From Macrothele yani (Eukaryota; Arthropoda; Arachnida; Araneae; Macrothelidae), in the NCBI GenBank assembly GCA_039090855.1, contig CM077010.1, positions 50,114,905 to 50,178,904 on the forward strand: 64,000 bases of DNA, read 5' to 3'. Below, one piece after another: positions 21,330 to 32,339 of the stretch. The notes beneath the pieces are model-generated. The model had not been told where the DNA came from, searched no databases, and saw nothing but the letters and a program-made list of their open reading frames with translations. The position numbers and the translations under genes are program-made. How positions within the stretch are numbered: position 1 is the stretch's first letter; every line of letters begins with the position of its first letter.

Positions 21330-23789
21330 TAGGGTGGGCCGAAAAAACTTTTTTTTTAATTTGCATATCGCCTAGTTCGGAAAAGTTGCCATGTGGGTCA
21401 ACAAGTATAAAAAAAGAAATTTTTTTGAAATCGACCATTATCTTACGTCTTCACACGTCTTTCTAAGTTCCCGTTTTTCCAACCGCATTGGGCCATAAGC
21501 AAACACAGATGGAATTTTTTTGTAATTGAAATCGAGCGACCTTAGTGCGGAAAAGTGTCATTTAGTGTTCCCAATAACAGCGAAAAAAAAGTTTGAAGTT
21601 GATCAATATGCTATGTCTCTGCACTGCACATGAAGTTCACCATTTTCTTCTCACATTTGGCCCGTACTCCTAGGCTAGGTAAAAGCATCCTGGGCATCGG
21701 AAAAATCCGTAGGAAATTGCACTGCTCTGAGTGCACCATGCATGTGCGTGTGTAGTACACTCAGTTTGCTTTGCAATGTGTAGCGTGTAGCTCTTTGCGT
21801 GCTTCCAATGTCACATATCGAAACAACCCAGAACTCACCACAAGGAGGTGGCTACACTTCGAGTTCCGTCTACCCTCCCTCCAGCTCAGAATTTTATTTC
21901 TACGTGGTATATCTTGTTTGGTAATCCACTTTACTCAAAAAATGTGGCATTAATTGCCGTGATGCAATTGTTGCTCTTATGAACGAATCTCTAGCTTCAA
22001 AATCACACACTGAGGCAGCTGCTTCGGTCACCACTTTCATGCAACGTTCCACAGCTTGCGTGTGGCAGGGAAACGTGGTTATAACCAATCATCTCATAAT
22101 ATTCATTAGCATCCAAATTTAATTGCAGCACTTTGAATTCTCTTATGACATCATTCATTTGTTGTTGTCTAGCTTTCTTTATTCTTCTGCATCCAAGAGC
22201 TCTAACGTAGGTGCGTTCATCCGCAATCATACTTAGCAATATATTCTCTGGGTGACTGAGGAGAGTTGTAGGTCCTACAACTCGTTCAAGAAAGATTTGG
22301 ACAGCTGTCGATGGCTGTGAAAACCTTCCAGTAGTTGACTTTGCAGCTATTCATGTAGAATGGACAGAACACATGAAAGAATTGCGGGATACATGTGAAC
22401 TGAGTACTGACCAGCAGTATTTACTGGAAATCTGTTACGTGTCACAGGGAGACTGTGATGTCAGCCTTTCTAAAAAAAATCCAAGACCACTGTCACATTT
22501 GCGGTAGCTGACGACCGCTAACAGAGTCATGCGTCTCTATGTCGCCACTCAAAACCCGTCGCAAACTTTGATCTGTGTTACCAACTATATAATGAAGGCA
22601 TATGCCCCGGTCTGTTTTCCATGAAGAAGAAGCCTTCGTGCAGAGCAGGGGCCAAACACTTTTGTAAGCTGATCAACTTACCACGCTTCATAGATTTGAA
22701 GTGCAAAGTAATCATTGATGCAGTGATCAAGAGAAACTCGTTCTTCAGTCACCGAGAGAATGTATTGCTAAGTATGATTGCGGACGAACGCACCCACGTT
22801 AGAGCTCTTGGATAGAGAAGAATAAAGAACGCTAGACAACAACAAATGAAAGATGTCATAAGAGAATTCGAAGTGCCGCAATTAAATTTGGATGCTAATG
22901 AATATTATAAGATGATTGATTGGACTAAAACACATCTTACTAAACCACCCTGACAAACCACATCTCAGACGAAGATCTGGGTTGACTAAACGCGACTTCT
23001 GCCGCAGCTTGTAAAGAAATAACCAAGTTTTTCCTGCCACACGCAAGCTGTGAAACATTGCGTGAAACTAGTGACTGAAGCAGCTGCCTCAGTGTGTGGA
23101 TTTGAAGCTAGAGATTCGTTCATAAGAGCAACAATTGAATAACGGCAATCAATGCCACATTTTCCAAGTAAAGCGTATTACCGAACAAGATATACCACGT
23201 AGAAATAAAATCCTGAGCTGGAGGGAGGGTGGGTGGAACTCGAAGAGTAGCCACCTCCTTGTGGTGAGTTCTGGGTTGTTTCCATATGTGACATTGGAAG
23301 CATGCAAAGAGCTACACGCTACATATTGCTTGCAAAGCAAACTGAGTGTACTACACATACACACGCATGGTGCACTCAGAACAGTGTGATTTCCTACGGA
23401 TTTTTCCGATGCCCTACATGCCAGGATGCCTCTACCTAACCTAGGCCTACGAGCCAAATGTGGGAAGAAAATGGTGAACTTCGCATGCAGTGCGGAGACA
23501 TAGCATATTGATCAACTTCAAAACTCTTATTTTTACTGTTATTGGGAACACTATAGGACACTTTTCCGCACTAGTGAGTTCCTCGATTTCAATTACAGAA
23601 AAATTCCATCCGTTTTTGCTTACGGCCCAATGTGGTCGGAGAAACACGAACTTAGAGTGCAGTTCGAAGACGTAAGATATTGGTCGATTTCAAAAAAATT
23701 TCTTTTGTTATTCTTGTTGACCCAAATGGCAACTTTTCCGCACTAGGCAATATGCAAATTAAAAAAAAGTTTTTTTTCGGCCCACCCTA
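21330..23789. mobile_element. Long-inverted-arm DNA element carrying an unclassified coding region
   Basis: TAGGGTGGGCCGAAAAAACT begins the left end, and the inverted right end starts TAGGGTGGGCCGAAAAAAAA. TGTTGGT is duplicated at 21323-21329 and 23791-23797 (8 bp with one mismatch if taken from 21322 and 23790). Inverted arms run about 21330-22258 and 22742-23789 around a single-copy core of about 480 bp. The ends suggest a hAT- or P-like element, but no transposase catalytic block is visible. The arms are not mere TIRs: each holds the same decayed protein-coding stretch. Confidence 0.85.
22260..22930 (+). pseudogene. Decayed ORF inside the long-armed element
   Basis: The plus strand reads TAVDGCENLPVVDFAAIHVE, WTEHMKELRDTCELSTDQQY, then after a frameshift LTTANRVMRLYVATQNPSQT, CRAGAKHFCKLINLPRFIDL and NVLLSMIADERTHVRALG, a stop, then RRIKNARQQQ and NLDANEYYKMIDW. 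From memory this resembles an uncharacterised, multi-copy arthropod protein family with a conserved ADER...RxLxxRRI block. I cannot name a domain. The left arm encodes the last part again on the minus strand (21900-22239), continuing into PCHTQAVERCMKVVTEAAAS. Confidence 0.6.
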
Positions 23790-24223
23790 GTGTTGGTCAT
23801 CCCGTGGTGTTGTTGTCGGTCCACTGCCGCCACATGCGCATCACTGTCATGGTGTTATGTCCCATCCAAGCTGCAATGTCGTGGTATGAAAATGCGCCTT
23901 CATGCAGAACAATTATTGGTCCCCGTTCAAACTCTGTCGTACGGTGATATTATGCCCTTTGTCATCGCCAAGGCATTATTGAATCCTGGAGACCCTTTTA
24001 CAACTCACTGCCCATGATGCACTACTGGTGTGTATCCTAAACAGCGCTCTCTATATACCCCTCACTCGACTGTTCAGTGGTGCTGCCGGTCCCAGACATG
24101 CTCAACGACTCTGCATTTGCTAATTATTTGCATGTCCTATCCTGCTCTGCACATCCTGTAAGTTTCACATGATTACCATCATTCCTTTCCTTCATGGTGT
24201 TGCAATTTTTACAAACAGTAGTT

Positions 24224-26743
24224 TATTTTTATTTCAAGTAAGTGAAGCTGTTCTGTTCTTGTGAAACATCGAAACTCTCAAAATTCATCATTTTATTTAA
24301 CTTGTAGAGCTTAAGGTTTTTTTTTTTTTTTTTTTTTTTTTCAAATATAGAGATGTCATTTACGAAATTGTTCTGTTCATTGTCATAGAGATGGAATCAG
24401 GATTTATTAACATTAAACATATTATCAGGTATGTAATTCACGAGGCAACCGTAAGGGTTGTCTTATGCTATAAACGTGCTTTTGGTTAATTATACATAAT
24501 ATCTAAGGTGTTGTTTACCTGATATTGTCAAAGTATTTTGCACGTTGTTGCTCTGCGAGGCACGTGCTCCCGGCCCGAGAGGTCTTAATGTTACGGGTTT
24601 TTGGTTAGTTATAAAAAAATATGAAATAAAACAATTAGGTTATATATTTTCAGTTCTACATTCATTCATTCGTACAATCAAACGTTTTAAATTTACTATT
24701 CATTAAAAGATTTTAGTAGAAAGAGTTATACTCATCGGGTCAGGAGACGTCTCACAAGGGGTTCGTCATCACCACGTTACGGCGAGCGCTTTCGACACGG
24801 TCGGTGTGTCATCGTCGGGCCTTCTACATCTACACGAGGGTTTCCTGACGTGTGTAGCCGCTGGAGTTCATTTTCCCGACAAGCAACTCCAGCGGTTACA
24901 CACACACACACTTGTGCACCAGATCATTCAGGTCTTTTACTTTAAGAAAGTGTACCTAAAATCAGAAGTGGCCAAAAAAAAAATATGCTTGTGTGCAAAC
25001 AAAAAAATTCTGAAATAATAAATAAAATTGGTTTTGTTATTTTCAATTTATATTTAATCTTATTTTCATTTATACACAGTGTACTGAATCAGCGTGTGTA
25101 TATACTGATTAAACATTTTTTATTGGAACTACAGTTTTATTCAGTTAGTGGTTTCATGGATAACAGAACTTGAGTGCTATTTTGAGGTGAGAAACACCTG
25201 AAACAGAAATTAACCCAACTTAGAGTATAAGAAGAGCAATAGTTATTACAACTTTGCTCGAAGGGGTGGCCTTTCATTTTGTTCATCCCATGGTGGTGTG
25301 CTGGAGGATAGCATACTTTGAACATGTGTATGACCTGAAGGTAGCTTACTTAAGAAAGCACTTGTCAAATTAAGTTGTGGATAAAACTCAACATTAACTA
25401 ATAGCCTTAAGTTCTTTTCTTTTTTTATATTATTTGTGTGAATAAGTTAATTTTAAAGTTTTTAAGTGTATAATTTCTAAGATTTTTAAAGAAATGTAAG
25501 AAGTTTAAATGTGTAAGAATTAGCCTTATGGCTAAGTAGGTATAATGATTAAAAATGCAGTTACATGTAGGTCAAAGTGGAAGGAAATAACAATTCAGTA
25601 CAATTTTAGTCTAAGGCTGGCTGTTCATAGGGTTACATGGCCATTTTTAATTTATGATGAAATAACCAGGTATGAGGGTAAGTGGTATATTGCTTATCAG
25701 TATATAGTAGTATTTAACTGTATCTCTTTGTATTTGGTATAATGTATTTCATAGGTATGTTCTAATTCATGAGGAGTTATAATTATTTTAGTTATTAGCT
25801 CTTGTGTAGCACCTAAATGAATAATTATAATGTTTAAACATAGCCAAAGGCAGGTAAAAACAACAAAGACAATTTTAATGAAATGTGGTTGGGACTGATG
25901 GAAATGCATGCAATTGCTTTTTAAAGCTTAAATGGGCTTTTATTCCTTGTATTACAAAGAGTAACAATGTACAAAAATCGAAAGCTCAATAATTTGCTCT
26001 GCAAATTGGAACTGATAAGAAGACAAAATTTTAAGAGCTACATTAAGGATTTCAAAGAAACTAAAATTCATCTTAAAAAAATGTTCCAAAATGGGGTGAC
26101 AGATGTGCTGGCCAGTAATTCACCAAAAGAAAATAAAATGATTGGAATTTTGTAGGACTATAAACTAGAAAACATGTAATGCAAACACAGTTGGTGTGTT
26201 GTGTGCTCATGGCAAACTTTCAGGGGCTTTACTGTTTACCGTGGCACATTATTTCAAGGATATTGAAAACCTCCTGGTTTTAGTTCTGGTATGGAAAACA
26301 TGAAATTGCATTGCATGGGTGGCAAAATTTTTGTGCAGTAGATTAGATATACATAATTTTTAGGAAAATTAGTTTATAACTGAATTTAGTGCAGGTTAAA
26401 TTGTATGAAATCTTCCACAAGTTTTTGATCAAACATTGAAAAATTCATTATGAGCAGGAAATGTTTGATAATATGGTATGAATAAGTTACATTGATGTTT
26501 TGAATGTGGTTTGAGAAATTCAGTTTTCTGTAACTGTAGTTTTGTTTACAGTAGTGGTAGATAAGTTTTCTTTCTTTACTCTTTTTTTTTTTCCATTTTG
26601 AGATTTTAAACTCTGAATATTTTGTTTGTCTTATTCATTTCATAATTTTAATTTAAATATTTTCAAAACCAATTTGAACTTGTTGGGTATGGTTTTTGTG
26701 CCTAAATTAAATGTGTTTGTTATAGCAGTATTAATATTTTCAG
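24224..26743. other. Intron sequence; one GC-rich patch with a hairpin
   Basis: Mostly AT-rich, with a T-run at 24316-24341. A GC- and CpG-rich patch at 24730-24910 stands out. Within it TGTGTAGCCGCTGGAGTT (24851-24868) pairs with 24885-24902 with one mismatch. It is probably the end of an unrecognised mobile element. No coding sequence was found until exon D. Confidence 0.4.
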
Positions 26744-26882
26744 GAACCAAGGCGTGTTTTGAGGCTGAAGATGCTGTATGTGTTTTATGCTCTTTGTGAA
26801 CTTGATATTGCAGTAATACACCATTTACTTTACTCAGTGTTACCTATGGAGTTTGCCAGGGATATGATGTGTACGCCCGAAG
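26744..26882 (+). CDS. NCKIPSD: NCKIPSD-like exon D
   Basis: A 139-nt exon with acceptor ATTTTCAG at 26743 and donor GAAG|GTTTGT at 26883. It enters in phase 0 and leaves with one base of a split codon. It encodes EPRRVLRLKMLYVFYALCEL, then DIAVIHHLLYSVLPMEFARDM. The SVLPxExARDM motif is a strong family signature. Reading past the donor gives intron sequence with no further similarity. Confidence 0.9.
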
Positions 26883-27218
26883 GTTTGTTGAGTTTCTTTG
26901 GATATTTTATAAATTTCTTGTTTCATTTTAAATATTTTTCTCATTTGAAAATGTTTTTTTAAACAATTTTAAAGTAGTCTCTAAAGGGAGTCTTTTGTAT
27001 TTGGGGAGAAAGATCCTTTTGCACTTAGTACTGAGATACTTGCAGTAAACAATCAAATCATTAATGTAAAAGACATGTATAAAGAGAAAATTTAGTTCGG
27101 ATTTTCCCCGCAATTCTTCCCATTCATGGCGCTTCCTGCTGCATATTTAAATGCCAGATGGCATTATTTTATAATTTTGTTTCATGCAAACCACAGGAAG
27201 TGGGACCAGAACACTATA

Positions 27219-28391
27219 TTAGGGGTATGCAAAAGTTTCCGCCACCCCTGCTAGCGGACAGTGTAGGGGTCTAATCAGCCGGTGACCCATGCTGTCAGTT
27301 TGTACATGAAGCCAAGCATTGTTTGTTATTCATGTTTAATTTGGGAAAAAAGTGCTAAGGAAACATACAGTTTAGTATGTCAGACGTATGGCAAAATGGT
27401 TATGGGTGAGCGGACATGTTGGGAATGGTTTGCCAGGTTTAAGAAAGGTGATCTAAGCTTGGAAGACAAGCCACATGCAGGTAGACCGCAAGAACTCGCA
27501 GACGAGGAGCTGGAATTGCTGTTGCAAGAGGAGTTCGCCAGTTGCGTAGTCAACTGGCGAAATGTTTGAATGTGGCTCAATCGACAGTGGTACGGCGTCT
27601 ACAGGCCTTGGGAAAGATTCAGAAGATTGGTAAGTGGGTTCCGCATACTTTAATGGAGCGCAACATTGGTCAACGATTGGGCATCTGCATGTCGTTGCTA
27701 AAGAGGTTTCAAGGGAAGAATTTCTTGTGGAAGGTTGTCACCGGGTTGAAAAATGGGTCTTTTACGACAACCTCATACTCAAGCGATCCTGGGCCGACTC
27801 AGGCCAGCCATCATAATCCACTGCAAAACAGGATATCCACTGGAAAAAGGTGCTATTGTGTGTGTGGTGGGATATGCATGGAGTGCTGTACTTTGAACTG
27901 TTGAAAACGAGCGAAACAATCTCTGCACAATAATATAGTGATCAGTTGATGAAACTGAATGCTGCAATCGAGCAAAAACGCCCATGGACAGGTAAAGGAT
28001 GCCGCCCAATCATCTTGTTACACAATAATGTCAGACCACATGTCGGTGCCACCACGAAATTAACCCTTGAACAGTTACACTGCAAGATTTTACTGCACCC
28101 AGCTTACTCCCTGGACATTGTACCCTCAGACCTTCATCTGTTTGCTCTATGCAACATGCCCTTGCCCAACAGCGGTTCACCCCAGTTCCAGAGGTGGAAA
28201 ATCTCTTCAGTGCATTCTTCAGCTCAAAACCCGAGTCCTTCTATCACAGGGGCATTCATTTGTTGCGTGAAAAATGGTTAAAGGTCATCGATGCTAACAG
28301 CCAATATTTCGTTGAATAAATGTGCATCGGTTTCCTGATCGTTCCTGTCTTCTTTCTCCTTAAAATGGTAGAAACTTTTGCATACCCCTAA
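27219..28391 (+). mobile_element. mariner transposon, inactive
   Basis: The ends TTAGGGGTATGCAAAAGTTT are identical at both termini, with TA on each side (27217-27218, 28392-28393); length 1173 bp. The plus strand shows an HTH region (TCWEWFARFKKGDLSLEDKP, GRPQELADEEL), then SQLAKCLNVAQSTVVRRLQA. Frameshifts occur near 27541 and in the first catalytic block, where VTG-V-EKW replaces VTGDEKW. The second block is LLHNNVRPH (Asp to Asn); the third, YSLDIVPSDLHLF, is intact. Perfect TIRs with a dead transposase suggest mobilisation in trans or simple decay. Confidence 0.92.
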
Positions 28392-28734
28392 TATATTTAG
28401 TTTAAGTTTATCTGTGTGTCACGTATGTATCATTGCCTGTTTTATAGCAAACAAATGAATTTCCTCATTCTCTCCTTTTTTTTTTTTTTTATTTTAATGA
28501 AATGCTTCTTTTGATTTACAAAAAAAAAGTTAAAAAAAATTACTGTAGTTCAAAACAAAAGATGATGTAGTCTAGGGATATATTAATAAAATGAAACAAA
28601 ATAATTTTTGTGTTTTATTTTGTAATTAGGAAGAAATGGGAGTATTTTGCAATATGAATATCTTACTATAGTGAAACTAAATGGTGAGCACACTTTTTTA
28701 TGTTTTGGAGTTTAATGAACATCATGTGCAACTC

Positions 28735-28915
28735 TACAGGCTATATGCAGTCACTCGTCCCTAATTTAGGGCCATTGGTTCCAAGGAACGAAGAGAGCCA
28801 TCTCTGTAAAACAAATACGTCAGCTGTGCCTCATGTGGGATTTGAACCCAGGCCCAACTTGGGTGACTAGCCAGAAAGCTAGTCATCTGATCACTCAAAT
28901 ACTTGGGGGAGGGGG
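28735..28915 (-). repeat. tRNA-derived SINE (same family as 46369-47513)
   Basis: Read on the minus strand, a tRNA-like head (28835-28910) with B-box-like GGGTTCAAATCCCACATGAG is followed by a body containing GATGGCTCT, TTGGAACCA and GGCCCTAAATTAGGGAC. The same body occurs at 47359-47460 (CCCATGAGGCATGGATG, CTGGAACCA, ACCCTAAATTAGGGA). The shared order of head and body defines a family. Confidence 0.75.
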
Positions 28916-29807
28916 TCTTTTTCTTTTCTCATGTATATATGTATGTATATAGAAACTATGTGTAGAGATCCAGTATAAGGTTCTGATAATTGTGTTAGTT
29001 GTAAGAAAAATGTACAAAAGTAATTCATCCAAATAAATTCACCTAAATTTATGTGAATTTATTAAAATACCTGAATTTTAAAATGAAATCTTCACTTGTC
29101 CTTAGGGGCTGTTTTCAAAGTGTTGGTGACTACATTGGATGTATGTGCCAGATGGGGGGAGGGGGTATTGTTGAATCATGAGAAATTTTTTCAAATGAAA
29201 ATTTTCATTTGAAAATTTTTTTATGATTCTTTTAGTTTATGGATGTGTATGTTTGCATCATGCTTAATAACCATTAGAGAGTCCCAGTCCATTTTGTGGC
29301 CTATTTGTTGTATGTATCGATCTAGCCCCATTTCATTGGAAATATTTTTAATAGTGGTGATATTTTCTAACAGTGATTAAGTATCATAGTAAAATATTTA
29401 TTCATATAGTGGAAGAATCATTAGACATTTTTCAAATGAAAAGTGGCAACAACAATGTATGCTGGCAAATTCATCCAGTGTAGTTAACAGCAATTTTGAA
29501 ATGACTCTTGAAGATGAGTGAGGATTTCATTTGAAAATATGAGGTAAAATACCTAACTACCATTCCTGTTAATAGCTGTAAATGAGAGGTTTGCTTTGGT
29601 GCACAGAGAGAGAGTGAGAGTGAGTGAGTGAGTTAGTGAGATGTCTGTTTGTGCTCAGTGTTCCAACCTGTGGTGTTTTTTAAGTAAAAATGTTCTGTAC
29701 CTTCAGCAGATTTCTATTCTCTATTTTGCTCAACAAATACAGCTTTTATCTTTTCTTGCATAGTGTTTTTATTATATATAGCCATATGTTCACCTGACAC
29801 TATTAAT
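28916..29807. other. Intron sequence without recognised features
   Basis: AT-rich, with a foldback of TTTTCAAATGAAAATTTTC around 29188-29220 and a GAGT-rich simple repeat at 29607-29641. Confidence 0.45.
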
Positions 29808-30818
29808 CAGGGGTGCTTATTTTCCGGAATTTCCGGAAAATCCGGAAATTTTCGGCGTTTTTTTTTTTTTTTTTACGAAATTTTGGGCGGCGTTGTAGTC
29901 CGGGAATTTTCGGCCTTTTTTTTTTTTTTTTTTTTTTCTCACGGAAATTTTCAGCGTTGTACTGGAATTTTCGGCGTTTTTTTTTTTTTTTTTTTTTTTT
30001 TGGTTTTTTTTAGAAATTTTATTTTATAGCCAGTGGCAAGGCCTGTCACTGTCCTTTCCCTGTTTTCCCTTGGTTGGTGGCCAAAGCAAAACTCAATTCC
30101 ACTGGGAGTTGGGAAATCTGACTGCCAATCTACCCCCACAGAGGATAAGAGAAACAGGTCCACTCTGTGTCTACCCAATTCAGCTGGGAGAGATCCCCTC
30201 CCACCCCCCACCTAATGTTATATTTGTCTTCTAAAAGTGTGTTAACTGTTTGCTTTCCTTTGTGGTTTGGTGCTGGGTTTGTCCAGAGCTACTCCAAACA
30301 GAAATTTCTCACCCCTTTCTTTTCCTGACAGTGCCCCTTTGCTCATGCCCCACCCCAGGGCTTAGTGGCCGACCCACTCTGTCTGCTGCTTTTGACCTTC
30401 AAGACTTCTCATCTCATCATCACAGAGATCTAGGGAGGATCTCCCTGCTGACTTTTTGTTCACCCCTCCCCCTTCCCTTTGGGATGCCTGCTGGTTGCTG
30501 CTCAGGAAATCTTTGTCATTGGTTTCAGTGCAATGACAAAGATTTCTTGAGCAGCTTTTTTATTTTTTTCTCAGTATTTTACTTTTTATAAGTATTATTT
30601 ATAGCTTTGAAGAGCCAAACACTGGAAATTTGCAATTAGTAAAATTTTATAAAGACCACTGTTCTTTAAAAAAATATCAGAACTTGGGAAATAAATTACA
30701 AATGTAACACATATATTCTGATTTTTTTTTTTTTTTTTTGTAATTATTGATCTACGTTAATTTCAGGAAATTTAGGTTTGGTTTCAGGAAATTTGATTTC
30801 ACAGAATAAGCACCCCTG
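29808..30818. mobile_element. Non-autonomous DNA transposon, 6-bp target duplication
   Basis: The left end CAGGGGTGCTTATTTTCCGG and the inverted right end CAGGGGTGCTTATTCTGTG share 14 exact bases. ATTAAT is duplicated (29802-29807, 30819-30824). Inside the left end TTCCGGAA-type motifs repeat, then three blocks of GGAATTTTCGGCGTT-like sequence each end in a long T-run (to 30000). The middle is a GC-richer stretch of unknown origin (30030-30480). A 25-bp hairpin lies at 30497-30555. The element ends 135 bp before exon E. Confidence 0.8.
30497..30555. other. 25-bp hairpin with a 9-nt loop
   Basis: GCTGCTCAGGAAATCTTTGT at 30497 continues CATTG and pairs with 30531-30555 with one mismatch; the loop is GTTTCAGTG. 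It lies within the 29808-30818 transposon. Confidence 0.8.
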
Positions 30819-30953
30819 ATTAATACAGTATTTTTTTTGTAAAAACTTCTGTGTGAACAAATTCACAATGTATGTACTAATTTCATTGAATTTTGATTTG
30901 TTGCTTTATGTTACTGCATAATTTATTTCCACTGTTTTAATACTTTCCTTTAG

Positions 30954-31034
30954 ATACTCACAAACTACAGGTGACTTCTTTTATGCTTTCTATCACCTTT
31001 AGCACTGGACAAAAACCACCTAATGGAATTTATG
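30954..31034 (+). CDS. NCKIPSD: NCKIPSD-like exon E
   Basis: An 81-nt exon with acceptor TTCCTTTAG at 30953 and donor TATG|GTAAGA at 31035. The split codon G+AT restores Asp, and the exon reads THKLQVTSFMLSITFSTGQK then PPNGIY. It corresponds to the family segment HKL...SALILAMVFSxG. It starts only 136 bp after the end of a DNA transposon (30818), so that element inserted very close to the acceptor and left it intact. Confidence 0.82.
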
Positions 31035-31111
31035 GTAAGATAGTATACCACTCTTTGTATCATATTCACAAGAATTTAGTGAGTTTTACATTGAAATTAT
31101 GATTTCATTAA

Positions 31112-32291
31112 TACACTTCCGGCATCATCCTTACAATCACTGCTGTTTTCATGAATGGACATGTTCCTCAGAAAGCAGCGGTGATATCACTGACCATTGT
31201 GGAATATATACAGATGATATGGGCAGGGATGTCGGTTCAGCAGCATGAAGCCTGTGCAGTGGGGAGAGCAAAGGACTTGTCAGAGTTTGAATGGTGAATG
31301 CTTATTGGAATGAGGATCTAAGGAGGGTCTCAGCAACCAAGGCAGTGTTAACTATTCAATGGCTACTAGAGGGTGCAGGAAGGATCTAAAGAAGAATATA
31401 TATCCACCCAATTTGTCAGAAAGGGTTAAAATACTTGGTGGACAGTCAAGGTGAACGTTGGCTGGCACATGCTGTTTATAACTTGTAATCCATTATTTAA
31501 TGACAGACTACAACCAGTGCTTACAGAGAAACATTTTCAAGCACACAATCCAGTTGATGGGCCTAAGGAATGGGCAACCCATTCGTGTGCCCATATTGTA
31601 CAACTATCATCCACAGCTTCAACTACAGTGGGCATGGGTGCATTATGACTGGGCATTAGATGATTGGAAAAGAGTGTCTTGGTCCAGTGAGACCAAGTTC
31701 CAGCTCTAAGATGCTAATGAACAAGAGTGTATGTGATGTAGTATAGGTGCACTTGCAACCAGGCTGTACCAAGGCACATAAATTGGCTAGAGGAAATGGT
31801 ATCATGATACAGGGATTGTTCTCATAGTCATCACTGGGTACCCAAATCCCTTTTGAAAACACCTGCAGTCCCAGATCTTATCTAGACATCCTTTAGGACT
31901 AAGTATTGCCCTACGTGATGACTGTTTGTATGGATGACACTAAACACGTGACAACGCCCTGTGTGACATGGTCCGCATTGTGAAGAAGTGGTATGTGGAT
32001 CACATCCCTGCCTTTTGGTTTGCTCCCCTGGCCAGCTGATTTACCTGACTTAAATCCAATAGGATATTTGTGGGATGTAGTGGAATGTTGCTTTTGTCAG
32101 TTCGTGCCACTGTCTTGCTCCATCACTGAACTCTAGGTCATCATTCTGTCCAGCTGGCACACAATACTTCATGACACCTACCGTGATCTAGTGGAGCCAT
32201 TTCCATGGTGGTTGCATGCAGTTATTGCTGCGTAAAGGCAGCCTGACACACTATTAGATAGGTAGTCATAATGTTGTGGCTGACGGGTGTA
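31112..32291 (+). mobile_element. Tc1-like transposon, heavily decayed
   Basis: The right end, inverted, is TACACCCGTCAGCCACAACA; a possible left end TACACTTCCGGCATCATCCT matches poorly. The plus strand shows transposase pieces: YDWALDDWKRVSWSSETKFQ at 31640-31707, a second-Asp region CHMVRIVKKWYVDH near 31960-32005, and DLKSN-like and GYLWDVVECC near 32050-32095. Stops and shifts are frequent. Confidence 0.7.
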
Positions 32292-32339
32292 TGTTGGTTG
32301 ATGGCTTTATAATTTAATATAAATAGTAAATTCATTATA

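Larger units (their letters stand above)
20374..24223 (-). mobile_element. Tc1-like transposon split by a 2.46-kb insertion
   Basis: The ends CACTACTGTTTGTGAAAATT and, inverted, AACTACTGTTTGTAAAAATT (both followed by GCAACACC or GCAACACT) sit beside TA. The minus strand encodes the C-terminal half: FQQDNA (second Asp), ARNVHILFTAQKMPF, WPAHSPDMSPIEHVWD with the catalytic Glu 34 residues later, and a terminal GFTRY. Upstream parts such as VWGAIGYHSRS at 20920-20960 are readable. A frameshift and stop follow FQQDNA. The N-terminal part lies beyond the insertion at 23790-24220 and is badly decayed. Confidence 0.85.

Noticed and set aside
30033..30591. Proline/Cys-rich ORFs in the GC-rich part of the 29808 element
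   Set aside because: No similarity, opposite strands overlap, and the region lies within a non-autonomous transposon.
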